Shown: positions 18,465-27,860, numbered from the stretch's first letter. The stretch is DNA of 64,000 nucleotides from Qingshengfaniella alkalisoli (GCF_007855645.1 NZ_CP042261.1:2003501-2067500), one strand, 5' to 3'. The notes: generated from the letters alone by a model not told the origin. Program-made: numbers and translations.

Positions 18465-19753
18465 ACGACGACCTTCATCGCCTGCTGCTCGCCCACATCG
18501 AAGACACGCTTGTAGCGCTTGATCTCCTCGGACGGCCCCATCGCCTTGTTGGGGTTATCGCTGAGCTTCACGGTCGGGAATCCATTTGCGCTGACCGCCT
18601 TGCAGACCAAGCTGAATGGCGCAAGTGCATCATCCGGCACCAATCCACGGAAGTCGTTGGTTAGCAGCGTCCCCCAACCGAAGCTGAGCTTCACACGCCC
18701 AGAGAACCGCGCGTGTAGTTCCAGCATCTTGTCGACATCCAGCCCGTCCGAGAAGATCACCAGTTTCTCGCGCGGGTCTTCACCACGCGACTGCCACCAA
18801 CGAATGGCGATTTCCGCGCCTTCCGCCGGATCGCCGCTGTCGATGCGAATGCCGGTCCACCCCGCCAGCCAATCCGGCGCGCGGTCCAGAAACCCTTGCG
18901 TGCCGTAAGTGTCCGGCAGGATGATATGCAAATTGCCGTCATGTTCTTCATGCCAGTCGGCTAACACCTGATAGGGCGCCTGCAACAATTCGTCATCCGT
19001 CTGCGCCAGCGCTGAATAGACCATCGGCAATTCATGGGCGTTCGTGCCAATCGCCTCCACCTCACGCCGCATGGCGATCAGGCAATTGGACGTGCCTGTG
19101 AAACGGTCGCCGAGACCTTCCATCATCGCCTGCACGCCCCAGTCCTGCCACAGGAAGGAATGCCGCCGCCGCGTCCCGAAATCCGCGATCTTGATGTCGG
19201 GCACCTCGCGCAGCCGTTCGATTTTTTCCCACAGCTTGGTCATCGCGCGGGCATAGAGCACCTGCAACTCGAATCGCCCCATATCGGCCAGCACGGCGCG
19301 CGAGCGCAATTCCATCAACACGGCAAGCGCGGGGATTTCCCACAGCATAACCTCGGGCCATTTGCCCTCGAAGGTCAGTTCGTACTGCCCGTCCTTGACC
19401 TCCAGCTCATAGGGCGGCAGGCGCAAGCCTTCGAACCACTCCATGAAGTCGGGCCGGAACATCTGGCGCTTGCCGTAGAACGTATTCCCGCGCAGCCACG
19501 TGCTTTCTCCGCGCGACAGGCTGAGCCCGCGTATGTGGTCCAACTGTTCACGCAGTTCACCTTCGTCGACCAACTCTGCCAGCCGGATATCCGTCGCGCG
19601 ATTGATAAGACTGAATGTGACATTGGTGTCGGGTTTGTTGCGAAACACCGACTGGCACATCAGCAGCTTGTAGAAATCCGTGTCGATCAGCGACCGGACA
19701 ATCGGATCGATCTTCCATTTGTGGTTGTAGACGCGGGTGGCGATATCGACCAT
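18461..19753 (-). CDS. pncB: Nicotinate phosphoribosyltransferase
   Basis: 430-residue NAD-salvage enzyme joining nicotinate to PRPP, ATP-coupled, to give nicotinate mononucleotide. Family segments include LIDTDFYKLLMCQSVFRN, FGTRRRHSFLWQDW (with the His that is phosphorylated in PncB) and GIRIDSGDPAEGAE. Start ATG at 19753, 15 bp after the pncA stop with AAAGGG upstream; GTG at 19768 is an alternative. It sits directly behind pncA, which supplies its substrate. Confidence 0.95.
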   Translation of the reverse strand: MVDIATRVYNHKWKIDPIVRSLIDTDFYKLLMCQSVFRNKPDTNVTFSLINRATDIRLAELVDEGELREQLDHIRGLSLSRGESTWLRGNTFYGKRQMFRPDFMEWFEGLRLPPYELEVKDGQYELTFEGKWPEVMLWEIPALAVLMELRSRAVLADMGRFELQVLYARAMTKLWEKIERLREVPDIKIADFGTRRRHSFLWQDWGVQAMMEGLGDRFTGTSNCLIAMRREVEAIGTNAHELPMVYSALAQTDDELLQAPYQVLADWHEEHDGNLHIILPDTYGTQGFLDRAPDWLAGWTGIRIDSGDPAEGAEIAIRWWQSRGEDPREKLVIFSDGLDVDKMLELHARFSGRVKLSFGWGTLLTNDFRGLVPDDALAPFSLVCKAVSANGFPTVKLSDNPNKAMGPSEEIKRYKRVFDVGEQQAMKVVV

Positions 19754-19768
19754 GATCGGCCCTTTCAC

Positions 19769-20380
19769 TTACAGGGTAACCAATTCGACGCCAGCCTCAC
19801 GCATGCCCTTAAGGGCAGCATCGAGCGATCCATCCAGGTCAATGGCGCGGGACAGATCCTTTCGCACCGCGACCTCAAAGCCCAGCTTCGCCGCATCGAC
19901 CGCCGAGAAATTCACGCAGAAATCCAGCGCCAGCCCGACCAGCGTGACCTTCCCCACACCCCGATCACGCAGATAACCCTGCAATCCCGTCGGCGTCTTG
20001 TAGTCGTTTTCAAAGAATGCTGAATAGCTGTCGATCTCGGGACGAAATCCCTTGCGTACGATCATCTGGGTACGATCCAGCCGCAGGCCCGGATGAAACG
20101 CGGCGCCTTCGGTGCCTTGCACGCAATGATCAGGCCATAGCACCTGCGGTCCATACGGCATGTTGATCACCCCAAACGGTGCTTTGTCCGTATGGCTCGA
20201 CGCGAACGATCCGTGCCCCGCCGGGTGCCAGTCCTGCGACAGCACGACCACCGGAAACTCGTCCATGAAGGTGTTAATCGGCTGGACGACCTTGTCGCCG
20301 TCCTCGACTGCCAGCGCACCGCCGGGGCAGAAGTCGTTTTGCACATCAATGACGATCAGGGCTTCGTTGGCGGGGCGCAT
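19769..20380 (-). CDS. pncA: Nicotinamidase PncA
   Basis: About 203-residue cysteine hydrolase converting nicotinamide to nicotinate. Catalytic Asp is in IVIDVQNDFCPGGALAV and the catalytic Cys in VGLALDFCVNFSAVDA; metal-site residues are in LSQDWHPAGHGSF. Two adjacent ATGs (20383, 20380) follow AAGGAG; the second has better spacing. It forms a two-gene NAD-salvage operon with pncB and is divergent from trhO. Confidence 0.95.
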   Translation of the reverse strand: MRPANEALIVIDVQNDFCPGGALAVEDGDKVVQPINTFMDEFPVVVLSQDWHPAGHGSFASSHTDKAPFGVINMPYGPQVLWPDHCVQGTEGAAFHPGLRLDRTQMIVRKGFRPEIDSYSAFFENDYKTPTGLQGYLRDRGVGKVTLVGLALDFCVNFSAVDAAKLGFEVAVRKDLSRAIDLDGSLDAALKGMREAGVELVTL

Positions 20381-20476
20381 CATATTCTCCTTCGGTCAGT
20401 CAATCGGTAAGCACAGCCGCAGCGACGGTCAACCTGCCCTCTTGCCGATCCGCGCCCTTGCGCTTAAATCGCGGCC

Positions 20477-21394
20477 ATGTTTACCGTCGCTGCACTCTAT
20501 CACTTCACACCGTTTTCCGACCCGGCTGCATTGCAAGCGCCGCTGGCCAAGACTTGTTGCAGCGCAGGCGTGACCGGCACGCTTCTGCTGGCACCCGAGG
20601 GCATCAACGGCACCATCGCCGGCACACGCGACGGCATCGACGCGGCGCTGGCTCATATCCGGTCCCTGCCCGGCTGCGCGGATCTGGAATGGAAGGAAAG
20701 CACTGCGGTCGAACAGCCCTTCGGGCGGATGAAAGTCCGGCTGAAGCGCGAGATCGTCACCATGGGTCAGCCACAGGTCGACCCGCGCGCAGGCACCGGC
20801 CACTACGTGGATGCGAAGGACTGGAACGACCTGATATCCGCGCCCGATGTAGCCGTGATCGACACCCGCAACGATTATGAAGTCGCCATCGGCACCTTCA
20901 ACGGGGCGATTGATCCGGAAACCAAAAGCTTCGGCGAATTCCCCGAATGGTGGCAGCAGAACAAGCAGCGGTTCCACAACAAGCGGATTGCCATGTTCTG
21001 CACGGGTGGGATTCGCTGCGAGAAATCCACCAACTACCTGCTCGGCGAAGGTGTCGAAGACGTCTTTCACCTGAAGGGCGGCATCCTGAAGTACCTCGAA
21101 GATGTCCCCGCCGAGGACAGCAAATGGCGAGGCGAATGCTTCGTCTTCGACGGGCGCGTATCCGTTGGTCATGGGCTTGAAGAAGGCCCGCACCAGTTGT
21201 GCCACGCCTGCCGCCGCCCGATCCTGCCCGAAGACCGTGCGCGTCCGGAGTTCGAAGAGGGCGTATCCTGCCATCACTGCGCCGCCGAAACCTCCGAGGC
21301 CGATAAAGCCCGCTTTCGCGAGCGGCAGAAACAGATCCGCCTGTCTCGCGAACGGGGCGAAAGTCACTTGGGACAATCTGTCAAACCTGACTAG
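20477..21394 (+). CDS. trhO: tRNA uridine-5 hydroxylase TrhO (rhodanese-domain protein)
   Basis: 305-residue homologue of E. coli TrhO (YceA), which hydroxylates U34 of certain tRNAs using oxygen, in a prephenate-independent route to ho5U. There is an acylphosphatase-like N-terminal domain (about 1-95), then a rhodanese domain with [10 protein letters not shown] and the active loop [10 protein letters not shown] (Cys175, Cys181). A C-terminal Cys-rich part follows ([12 protein letters not shown]). It is divergent from pncA and convergent with the YigZ gene. Confidence 0.9.
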   Translation: MFTVAALYHFTPFSDPAALQAPLAKTCCSAGVTGTLLLAPEGINGTIAGTRDGIDAALAHIRSLPGCADLEWKESTAVEQPFGRMKVRLKREIVTMGQPQVDPRAGTGHYVDAKDWNDLISAPDVAVIDTRNDYEVAIGTFNGAIDPETKSFGEFPEWWQQNKQRFHNKRIAMFCTGGIRCEKSTNYLLGEGVEDVFHLKGGILKYLEDVPAEDSKWRGECFVFDGRVSVGHGLEEGPHQLCHACRRPILPEDRARPEFEEGVSCHHCAAETSEADKARFRERQKQIRLSRERGESHLGQSVKPD

Positions 21395-21395
21395 A

Positions 21396-21773
21396 TCAAT
21401 CGCCCTGCAGATCGATGCCTAATTCATCGAAATAGCTGCGCACCGCGCTTTGAACATGCCGGAACCGGTCGCCCCCCAGCTTCGTGCCGCCGAACCAGCG
21501 CGTGACTATCACGACATGGTTTTCCAGGCCCACGCGTTCCAGCATCCGCACGATCACCATCCCGGCGCCGGATTCTCCGTCATCGGCCTTGAGCGGCCCA
21601 TCGGGCAGCAAGACCGCCCAGGTGTTGTGCGTGGCTTTCGCAAACTTCTTCTTGCGCTTCAGCGCCTTGACCAACGCGTCCGCCTCCGCGCGACTCGTGA
21701 CCGGCCCGCCCGAAACAGCGTATTTCGACCCACGATCGCTCAGGACACCTTCGATTATCTTTAGATCCGGCAT
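21396..21773 (-). CDS. YigZ/IMPACT family protein
   Basis: 125-residue protein of the YigZ/IMPACT N-terminal fold. The signature is DDGESGAGMVIVRMLER and VIVTRWFGGTKLGGDRFRHV. It is shorter than E. coli YigZ (about 204 aa) and lacks the C-terminal ferredoxin-like domain. In eukaryotes IMPACT modulates GCN2; the bacterial function is unsettled. Start ATG at 21773 has GGGTGAG just before it; the open frame extends to 21980 but overlaps the opposite SDR gene. It is convergent with trhO, with stops 1 bp apart. Confidence 0.82.
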   Translation of the reverse strand: MPDLKIIEGVLSDRGSKYAVSGGPVTSRAEADALVKALKRKKKFAKATHNTWAVLLPDGPLKADDGESGAGMVIVRMLERVGLENHVVIVTRWFGGTKLGGDRFRHVQSAVRSYFDELGIDLQGD

Positions 21774-21925
21774 CTCACCCGGATGCCGCGCAACACGAGA
21801 GAGGTCAAGCGCAACCGCACGCCGCAGGCGTGCACGACCCAACCCCGGACAATCGGCGCAGCCGCGAAGGCCGGGGGCGGGAGCACCCCCTTGCCACTTC
21901 AAGCGCGACGCCGCATCTTCGCGCC

Positions 21926-22786
21926 ATGACATCGCATCTGTTTTCCTTCGGCCACGGATACTCTGCCCAAGCCCTTGCACGGCTCCTGCTCCCGCAGGGG
22001 TGGCACATCACCGGCACGACACGCTCGCCTGACAAGGCTGGCTACCTCGCCGAAACTGGTATCACGCCGCTCATCTGGCCCGGCGGTGCCCTCGATACGC
22101 TTGGTGACACCACGCATGTCCTGATCTCTGCTGGCCCCGACGCCGATGGCGATCCCGTGCTTGCGGCAGCCCTCGAACCATTGGCAAGGGTTGCCCCGAG
22201 GCTACGATGGCTTGGCTATCTATCAACGACCGGCGTCTATGGCGACCACCAAGGCGGTTGGGTGGATGAAACGACGCCCCTGACCCCCTCGACCCGTCGC
22301 GGACAGGCCCGCGCGCTTGCTGAAACGCAATGGCAGGACTTCGCCCGGGAAACCGGTGCACCGCTGCACATCTTTCGTCTGGCAGGCATCTACGGCCCCG
22401 GCCGTGGTCCGTTTGCCAAGGTCCGAAACGGCACCGCCAAGCGTATCATCAAGCCCGGTCAGGTGTTCTCGCGCATTCATGTGGCGGATATCGCCCAGGT
22501 GCTGGAAGCGTCGATCAACCGCCCTGTTCCGGGCGCAATTTACAATCTCTGCGACAACGATCCCGCTCCACCCGAGGACGTCATCGCCTATGCCGCGACT
22601 CTTCTCGGAATGCCCGTCCCATCAGCCATTCCAATTGACGAGGCGGATATGACCCCCATGGCACGCAGCTTCTACGCCGAAAGCAAGCGGGTGCGGAACG
22701 ACCGGGTCAAGGACGAACTGGGCGTGAAGCTGATCTATCCCGACTACAAATCCGGGCTGCGCGCCCTTCTGGCACAAGAACGGTGA
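21926..22786 (+). CDS. NAD(P)-dependent epimerase / SDR-family protein (YeeZ-like)
   Basis: 286-residue extended-SDR-like protein. The N-terminus FSFGHGYSAQALARLLLPQG gives a G-x-G-x-x-(A) nucleotide-binding loop; LRWLGYLSTTGVYGDHQGGW is the catalytic-region signature with Tyr. FSRIHVADIAQVLEASI is the typical NAD(P)-dependent epimerase C-terminal element. The substrate is not identifiable. ATG at 21926 is chosen by homology; an upstream in-frame start at 21830 overlaps antisense sequence. mtgA follows 51 bp later. Confidence 0.85.
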   Translation: MTSHLFSFGHGYSAQALARLLLPQGWHITGTTRSPDKAGYLAETGITPLIWPGGALDTLGDTTHVLISAGPDADGDPVLAAALEPLARVAPRLRWLGYLSTTGVYGDHQGGWVDETTPLTPSTRRGQARALAETQWQDFARETGAPLHIFRLAGIYGPGRGPFAKVRNGTAKRIIKPGQVFSRIHVADIAQVLEASINRPVPGAIYNLCDNDPAPPEDVIAYAATLLGMPVPSAIPIDEADMTPMARSFYAESKRVRNDRVKDELGVKLIYPDYKSGLRALLAQER

Positions 22787-22837
22787 TAGCAGCTTTCGTT
22801 TCTTGACCCCGCGTGTGCTGCGTGGTTCTTGACGGCC

Positions 22838-23557
22838 ATGGCAAAAACCAAACGAGCAGGTCGCAGAAAATCGGCAAAGCGCGCCGATCCGGGCAAGGTC
22901 ATCCGTCGCTGGGTGCTTCGCGGAGCCTTCGCGGTTGTCGTGCTGTTCGCCGGACTAATCCTGTTGTTTTCCATCGTTCCGGTCCCGACGACACCCTACA
23001 TGCTCGCCGAATCGCGTCGGTTGGGCGGGGTGGACCATGAATGGCGGTCGATGGACAGAATCGCGCCGGTGATGGTGCGCTCGGCCGTGGCGGCCGAAGA
23101 CGCTAATTACTGCGCCCATTGGGGTTTCGATATCGGGGCGCTGCGCAAGGCCATCGAAGGCGGCGTCCGGCGCGGCGGTTCGACGATCAGCCAGCAAACC
23201 GTGAAGAATGTCTTTCTGTGGCAGGGGCGCAGCTGGCCACGCAAAGCGCTTGAGGCGGTCCTGACCCCTGCGGTTGAACTGGTCTGGACCAAGCGGCGCA
23301 TCCTTGAGGTCTATCTCAACGTCGCCGAATTCGGCGAGGGCGTTTTCGGCGTCCAGGCGGCTGCACGCCACTATTTCGAAACGGACGCACAACATCTGAC
23401 GCCTGTACAGGCGGCGCGGCTGGCAGCGATTCTACCCGATCCGAAGGATCGGTCCGCAAGCAGCCCGGGCGATTTCACCCGCAGGCGTGCGGCGTCGATC
23501 ATGGACGGGGCGGCGACGATCAACCGAGACGGGCGTGCCCGGTGTTTCAGTGGTTGA
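22838..23557 (+). CDS. mtgA: Monofunctional biosynthetic peptidoglycan glycosyltransferase
   Basis: 239-residue GT51 enzyme that polymerises lipid II into glycan strands without a transpeptidase domain. It has a basic N-terminus, a single membrane anchor (FAVVVLFAGLILLFSIV) and the GT51 motifs AAEDANYCAHWGFD, RRGGSTISQQTVKNVFLW and RRILEVYLNVAEFGEGVFG. The ATG at 22838 is used; TTG at 22829 is the only longer option. Length matches the family. Confidence 0.94.
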   Translation: MAKTKRAGRRKSAKRADPGKVIRRWVLRGAFAVVVLFAGLILLFSIVPVPTTPYMLAESRRLGGVDHEWRSMDRIAPVMVRSAVAAEDANYCAHWGFDIGALRKAIEGGVRRGGSTISQQTVKNVFLWQGRSWPRKALEAVLTPAVELVWTKRRILEVYLNVAEFGEGVFGVQAAARHYFETDAQHLTPVQAARLAAILPDPKDRSASSPGDFTRRRAASIMDGAATINRDGRARCFSG

Positions 23558-23613
23558 ACTGACACGACGAACGCGGCAAGACAATTGCGAATACCAAGAA
23601 TAAAAGGCCGAGC

Positions 23614-24279
23614 ATGATCCGTCTCTTTCATTCCCCGTTGTCGCCCTTTTGCCGTAAAGTCCGGCTGACGCTGTCGGAAAAGCGCATCGATGTGGATTTG
23701 CAGGAAGAGAAGTACTGGGAAAAATCGGCCGAATTCCTGCGTCGTAACCCGGCAGGGAAAGTCCCCGTCCTACAGATTGACGGGATCACCATGTCCGAAA
23801 GCACCGCGATCTGTGAATATCTGGACGAGGTGTATCCCACGCCGTCGCTGCTGCCGCGCGACCCGCGCGAACGTTATGAGGTGCGCCGGCTGGTGGGGTG
23901 GTTCGACGATACGTTTTATCGCGAAGTGACAACCAAGATCCTGACGGAACGGGTCATCAAGAAGCTAGTCGGACAGGGCTATCCTGACAGTCGCAACGTC
24001 AAGGAAGGCGTGCAGAAGATCAAATTCCACCTCGACTACATGGCAAACCTTCTGGATCACCGCCGCTGGCTGGCGGGTGACGTGATGACCCTTGCGGATT
24101 TCACGGCGGCTGCACATCTGTCCTGTTTGGACTATACGTCCGATGTAGATTGGAACAGAAGCGCGGTGGTGAAGGATTGGTACGCAAAAATAAAATCGCG
24201 GCCCGCCTTCCGGAATCTGCTGGCGGATCAGGTGTCGGGCTTCCCGCCGCCGCCCCATTACAGCGATCTGGACTTCTAG
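23614..24279 (+). CDS. Glutathione S-transferase family protein
   Basis: 221-residue GST. The thioredoxin-fold N-terminal domain starts [20 protein letters not shown] and includes the cis-Pro and Ser motif [20 protein letters not shown]. The helical C-terminal domain contains [19 protein letters not shown], the GST N-capping box region. The substrate is unknown. The ATG at 23614 has a weak GGCCGAG site. The end of this gene lies 15 bp before the proposed start of queG. Confidence 0.92.
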   Translation: MIRLFHSPLSPFCRKVRLTLSEKRIDVDLQEEKYWEKSAEFLRRNPAGKVPVLQIDGITMSESTAICEYLDEVYPTPSLLPRDPRERYEVRRLVGWFDDTFYREVTTKILTERVIKKLVGQGYPDSRNVKEGVQKIKFHLDYMANLLDHRRWLAGDVMTLADFTAAAHLSCLDYTSDVDWNRSAVVKDWYAKIKSRPAFRNLLADQVSGFPPPPHYSDLDF

Positions 24280-24293
24280 ACCTCAAGGAACGG

Positions 24294-25307
24294 CTGCACG
24301 CACGCGCGTTGGAAGAAGGCTTCGCCAAGATGGGCGTGTGCCGTCCCGATGCCGTGCCCGAGATAGCCGAGCGCCTGCGTGACTTCGTCGCCAAGGGGCG
24401 TCACGGGCAGATGCAGTGGATGTCTGAGCGGATGAACTGGCGCGGCGACCCGTCCGAGCTGTGGCCCGAGGCTCGATCGGTCATCATGCTGGCCGAACCC
24501 TATACACCCGAACATGACCCCTTGGAGGTGCTGAGCCACCCCGACCGCGCAGCAATCAGCGTCTATGCGCAGAACCGCGATTACCATGACGTGGTGAAGA
24601 AGCGGCTGAAACGGCTGGGTCGATGGCTGCTGGAACAGGTCGATAACGAACAGATCAAGGTCTTCGTCGATACCGCACCGGTGATGGAAAAGCCGCTAGC
24701 CGCCGCAGCCGGGCTGGGCTGGCAGGGCAAGCACACGAACCTTCTGGGCCGCGATCTGGGAAGCTGGTTCTTCCTCGGGTCGATCTTCACGACGGTCGAA
24801 CTACCCGTGGACGAACCTGCGCGCGAAAACTGCGGATCATGTCGTGCCTGCCTGGATGTGTGTCCGACAGATGCGTTCCCGGCGCCGTTCCAATTGGACG
24901 CGCGCCGCTGCATTTCCTACCTGACGATCGAACACAAAGGCCCGGTGGATCTGGACCTGCGCGAAAAGCTCGGCAACCGGATCTACGGCTGCGACGACTG
25001 TCTTGGTGTTTGCCCCTGGAACAAGTTCGCCGCCGAGTCGCGTGAGGTGAAGTATGCTGCCCGCGAGGACCTGACTTCACCGAAGTTGGCCGAATTGGCG
25101 ACGTTGGATGATACGGAGTTTCGGGCAAGATTCTCCGGCTCACCCATCAAGCGGATCGGGCGTGATCGCTTCGTGCGTAATGTCCTGTATGCCATAGGAA
25201 ATTCCGGCGAGCCCAGCCTTCGCCCGATCGCACAGTCACTGACTTCAGACCCGGACGAAACGGTTGCCGATGCGGCCCGCTGGGCCGTCACGCGCCTAAA
25301 TGGCTGA
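24294..25307 (+). CDS. queG: Epoxyqueuosine reductase QueG
   Basis: About 337-residue cobalamin-dependent Fe-S enzyme that reduces epoxyqueuosine to queuosine in tRNA. Catalytic-region [20 protein letters not shown] is followed by two 4Fe-4S clusters, [16 protein letters not shown] and [13 protein letters not shown], and a short HEAT-like C-terminus ([20 protein letters not shown]). The start is unusual: homology begins around 24282, with no ATG/GTG/TTG there. A CTG at 24294 follows AAGGA by four bases and is my choice. TTG at 24309, or upstream starts inside the GST gene (24177, 24150), are alternatives. Confidence 0.9.
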   Translation: MHARALEEGFAKMGVCRPDAVPEIAERLRDFVAKGRHGQMQWMSERMNWRGDPSELWPEARSVIMLAEPYTPEHDPLEVLSHPDRAAISVYAQNRDYHDVVKKRLKRLGRWLLEQVDNEQIKVFVDTAPVMEKPLAAAAGLGWQGKHTNLLGRDLGSWFFLGSIFTTVELPVDEPARENCGSCRACLDVCPTDAFPAPFQLDARRCISYLTIEHKGPVDLDLREKLGNRIYGCDDCLGVCPWNKFAAESREVKYAAREDLTSPKLAELATLDDTEFRARFSGSPIKRIGRDRFVRNVLYAIGNSGEPSLRPIAQSLTSDPDETVADAARWAVTRLNG

Positions 25308-25336
25308 ATTTTGGAACCAGATGTGCTAGCGTCCAG

Positions 25337-25352
25337 TTCCACCTATGTGGAA
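25337..25352 (+). promoter_or_regulatory. Short leader hairpin TTCCAC-CTAT-GTGGAA before a small ORF
   Basis: Perfect 6-bp stem with a 4-base loop. Its 3' arm runs straight into the AAGGAGG Shine-Dalgarno of the 61-residue gene at 25364. It may stabilise the mRNA 5' end or affect translation, or be a binding palindrome. Confidence 0.4.
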
Positions 25353-25363
25353 AGGAGGATGCC

Positions 25364-25549
25364 ATGCCACGCCATATCATCGACACCCCACCATTGAGAT
25401 CGGGTGAGCGCGTGCGCGCCTATCTGCGCATCGCGCGCCGCGAACACAGCTTTCCGGAACGCCAAGCGATTTTCCGCAATGCCGGCAAGTCCGCAACCAC
25501 CAAGCGGATCAAAGAGTTCCTGCGGATCGAACGCGGCAAAACGGCCTGA
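25364..25549 (+). CDS. Small basic protein of unknown function (61 aa)
   Basis: 61-residue, Arg-rich protein; I recognise no domain. It opens MPRHIIDTPPLRSGERVRAY and ends with a basic helix-forming region (TTKRIKEFLRIERGKTA). It has no signal peptide or membrane segment. The near-perfect AAGGAGG five bases before the ATG, with a hairpin just upstream, supports a real expressed gene. A perfect 19-bp palindrome follows 26 bp after the stop. The composition would suit nucleic-acid or ribosome association, but that is only a guess. Confidence 0.6.
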   Translation: MPRHIIDTPPLRSGERVRAYLRIARREHSFPERQAIFRNAGKSATTKRIKEFLRIERGKTA

Positions 25550-25574
25550 AACATCACCTGCAAAACGATGTATT

Positions 25575-25593
25575 GGTATTCCTTAGGAATACC
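25575..25593. terminator. Perfect 19-bp palindrome GGTATTCCTTAGGAATACC, probable bidirectional terminator
   Basis: Nine-base arms around a single central base. It lies between the stop of the 61-residue gene and the 3' end of the convergent tRNA-Leu gene, 33 bp from the latter. This is where a shared terminator hairpin is expected. No long T-run follows on either strand, so a protein-binding site is an alternative. Confidence 0.5.
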
Positions 25594-25626
25594 CTTTACG
25601 CATACCGCAAGCATTTCGGGAAACGA

Positions 25627-25713
25627 TGGTGCCCAGGAGAGGACTCGAACCTCCACGTCCATACGGACACTAGCACCTGAAGCTAGCGCGTCTACCAATT
25701 CCGCCACCTGGGC
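25627..25713 (-). tRNA. tRNA-Leu (anticodon CAG)
   Basis: 87-nt cloverleaf with the CCA end encoded. Acceptor GCCCAGG pairs with CCTGGGC. The D-arm GGTAGACGC, anticodon stem-loop CTAGC-TTCAGGT-GCTAG (anticodon CAG), a long class II variable arm and the T-loop GTTCGAGTC are all visible. The long variable arm fits Leu. It reads CUG codons, abundant in this GC-rich genome. Confidence 0.96.
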
Positions 25714-25853
25714 AGGTGTCGTGGAAGCGGCATTTAGACGTCGACTCGGGGAGTGTCAACACATGACGTGAAGATTATTCTCCGAAACGCGATCAGCCTT
25801 GTTCGCGCGCTCGGTGGCTTGTATTGCAGAGCCGAAACTAGCGGAGACGAGCA

Positions 25854-26837
25854 ATGTCGAAACTTGTCACGATCTATGGCGGTTCGGGCTTCATCGGACG
25901 CCATATTGTGCGTCGCATGGCCAAGCAGGGTTGGCGCGTGCGGGTTGCGGTCCGGCACCCGAACGAGGCGCTGTTCGTCAAACCCTACGGCGTCGTTGGT
26001 CAGGTCGAGCCGATCTTTTGCAATATCCGCGACGACCAGTCCGCCGCGCTGGCGATGAAAGGGGCCGATGCCGTGGTGAACTGCGTCGGGATCCTCAACG
26101 AGTACAAGAAGAACAATTTCGAAGATGTGCAATCCGGAGGTGCGGAGCGCATCGCCCGACTGGCCAAGGAGGCGGGTATCGAAACGCTGGTGCAGATTTC
26201 TGCCATAGGCGCCAATCCCGACAGCCAAAGTGAATATGCCCGGACCAAGGCAGAGGGCGAAGCAGCGGTGCTGCGGCATATGCCCGGCGCTGTCATCCTG
26301 CGCCCGTCCATCGTGTTCGGGCCCGGTGACAGCTTTTTCAACCGGTTCGGCTCCATGGCGCGGTTCGGGCCGGTTCTTCCTATTGTCGGCGCGGATACGA
26401 AGTTCCAGCCAGTCTATGTCGATAATGTCGCAGAAGCAGCTGAAAAGGCGCTGCTGGGACAGGCCGAGCCGGGAGTTTACGAACTTGGCGGGCCGGATGT
26501 CCGTAGCTTCCGCGAGTGGATGATCGGAATGCTTGGCGTGATCCGCCGCCGTCGCCTGGTGGTTGGCATGCCCTTCGCCGTTGCCGGCTTTATGGGCTGG
26601 GGGTTCGATCTGCTTCAGACGCTGAGCCTCGGATTTTTCGAGAACAAGGTGCTGACGCGCGACCAGGTGCGCAACCTTCACGCGGATAACGTCGTGTCGG
26701 AGGGTGCGAAAGGCCTGGCCGATCTCGGCATCAGCCCGACACCTACCGAGGCGGTTCTCGACGATTATCTGTGGCGGTTCCGGCCCGGCGGTCAGTATGA
26801 CGAAATCACAGAATCTGCCCGCAATATGCGGGTCTGA
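25854..26837 (+). CDS. Complex I NDUFA9-like NAD(P)-binding SDR-family protein
   Basis: 327-residue atypical SDR. VTIYGGSGFIGRHIVRRMAK is the Rossmann GxxGxxG motif, and QISAIGANPDSQSEYARTKA carries a Ser/Tyr-like region. It resembles the mitochondrial complex I accessory subunit NDUFA9 and its alphaproteobacterial homologues. Whether it is bound to complex I here is not shown; no nuo gene is nearby. It is convergent with uppP, only 3 bp between the stops. Confidence 0.85.
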   Translation: MSKLVTIYGGSGFIGRHIVRRMAKQGWRVRVAVRHPNEALFVKPYGVVGQVEPIFCNIRDDQSAALAMKGADAVVNCVGILNEYKKNNFEDVQSGGAERIARLAKEAGIETLVQISAIGANPDSQSEYARTKAEGEAAVLRHMPGAVILRPSIVFGPGDSFFNRFGSMARFGPVLPIVGADTKFQPVYVDNVAEAAEKALLGQAEPGVYELGGPDVRSFREWMIGMLGVIRRRRLVVGMPFAVAGFMGWGFDLLQTLSLGFFENKVLTRDQVRNLHADNVVSEGAKGLADLGISPTPTEAVLDDYLWRFRPGGQYDEITESARNMRV

Positions 26838-26840
26838 GGG

Positions 26841-27644
26841 CTAGCTGTAGGCGTACCACAGCAGGAACAGCCCGAAGATCACACGGTAGATCACATAGGG
26901 CGTGAAGCTGACAGATTGCAGCAAGCGCATCATGATCTTAAGGGCGAGCAAGGCTGACAGGAAGGCGAAAATCGCCGCGATCAGCCCGTCTCTGGCTGCC
27001 GCTGTGTTCGCTTCGGCGACCACTTCGATGCCAAGAAGGCCGCCCGCCATCAGGATCGTCGGAATGGACATGAGCATCGCAAGCTTTGCTGCGTCTTCGC
27101 GCTTGTAGCCAAGCTTTCTTGCGCCGGTGATGGTGATGCCCGACCGCGAGGTGCCTGGGATCAGCGCGACCGCCTGCCACAGCCCCATGATCGCTGCGTC
27201 GCGGAAGGTCCAGTTTTCCGCAGGCTTTTCTTCGGTCCCGGTCTGGTCCGCCCAATAAAGCACGATCCCGAAGATCAGCATCGTCCATCCGATCAGTGCC
27301 GTCGAGCGCATCAGGTCGTTCAAGCCGGTAACTTCGATGACCAGGCCGATGATGACGACGGGGATCGTGGCGATGATCAGGCACATGGCCAGCTTGGAGC
27401 CGGAGGTGTCGGTCCGGCCCGTCAGGGCGCGGGGAAGTCCGGCAAGGCCGGTTTTGACGTCCGACCAGAAGTACAGGACCACAGCGAAGAGCGTGCCGAC
27501 ATGGACAGCGACGTCGATGACCAGCCCCTGATCTTCCATGCCCGAAAGATTCGGCAAGAGAATCAGGTGGCCCGAAGAAGATATGGGAAGGAACTCTGTA
27601 ATACCCTGAATGATCGCGACGATCAGAAGATGGAGAAGCGTCAT
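26841..27644 (-). CDS. uppP: Undecaprenyl-diphosphate phosphatase UppP (BacA)
   Basis: 267-residue integral membrane enzyme that dephosphorylates undecaprenyl diphosphate, recycling the cell-wall lipid carrier. The two catalytic motifs are present: GITEFLPISSSGHLIL near the N-terminus and PGTSRSGITITGARKLG in the middle. About eight hydrophobic helices are seen. It is divergent from gltD across an AT-rich 216-bp gap. Confidence 0.96.
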   Translation of the reverse strand: MTLLHLLIVAIIQGITEFLPISSSGHLILLPNLSGMEDQGLVIDVAVHVGTLFAVVLYFWSDVKTGLAGLPRALTGRTDTSGSKLAMCLIIATIPVVIIGLVIEVTGLNDLMRSTALIGWTMLIFGIVLYWADQTGTEEKPAENWTFRDAAIMGLWQAVALIPGTSRSGITITGARKLGYKREDAAKLAMLMSIPTILMAGGLLGIEVVAEANTAAARDGLIAAIFAFLSALLALKIMMRLLQSVSFTPYVIYRVIFGLFLLWYAYS

Positions 27645-27860
27645 GCCTGTTTTTGCCTTCTTTGTTTGGCTTCTAGTAACGTATTGCCGTTGTTTTGTAT
27701 TCTGAATTTAAGGTCACATATATTGACATAAAAAATGGATACTCCGAGAGTTTTTGTCTGGCTGTGTCCGAAGAATTCTGCATATACGTCAGTATTGCTT
27801 ACTTTTCTTTTCAAGCGAGGCGCGGTATCAAGCGCGGGAATTGGATTTTGGAGATGAGCC
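27645..27860. promoter_or_regulatory. AT-rich divergent intergenic region between uppP and gltD
   Basis: 216 bp markedly richer in A and T than the neighbouring genes. It must hold the promoters of both uppP and gltD. A consensus TTGACA lies at 27723-27728 on the plus strand, but I cannot find a good -10 hexamer at 17 bp, so exact promoters are not assigned. A Shine-Dalgarno-like TTGGAGATGAG precedes gltD. No coding gene is supported here. Confidence 0.45.

Noticed and set aside
19034-20023. A 329-codon plus-strand open frame
   Set aside because: Runs antisense across pncB and pncA, both certain genes.
27723-27728. TTGACA as the gltD promoter -35
   Set aside because: No acceptable -10 hexamer 16-18 bp downstream.
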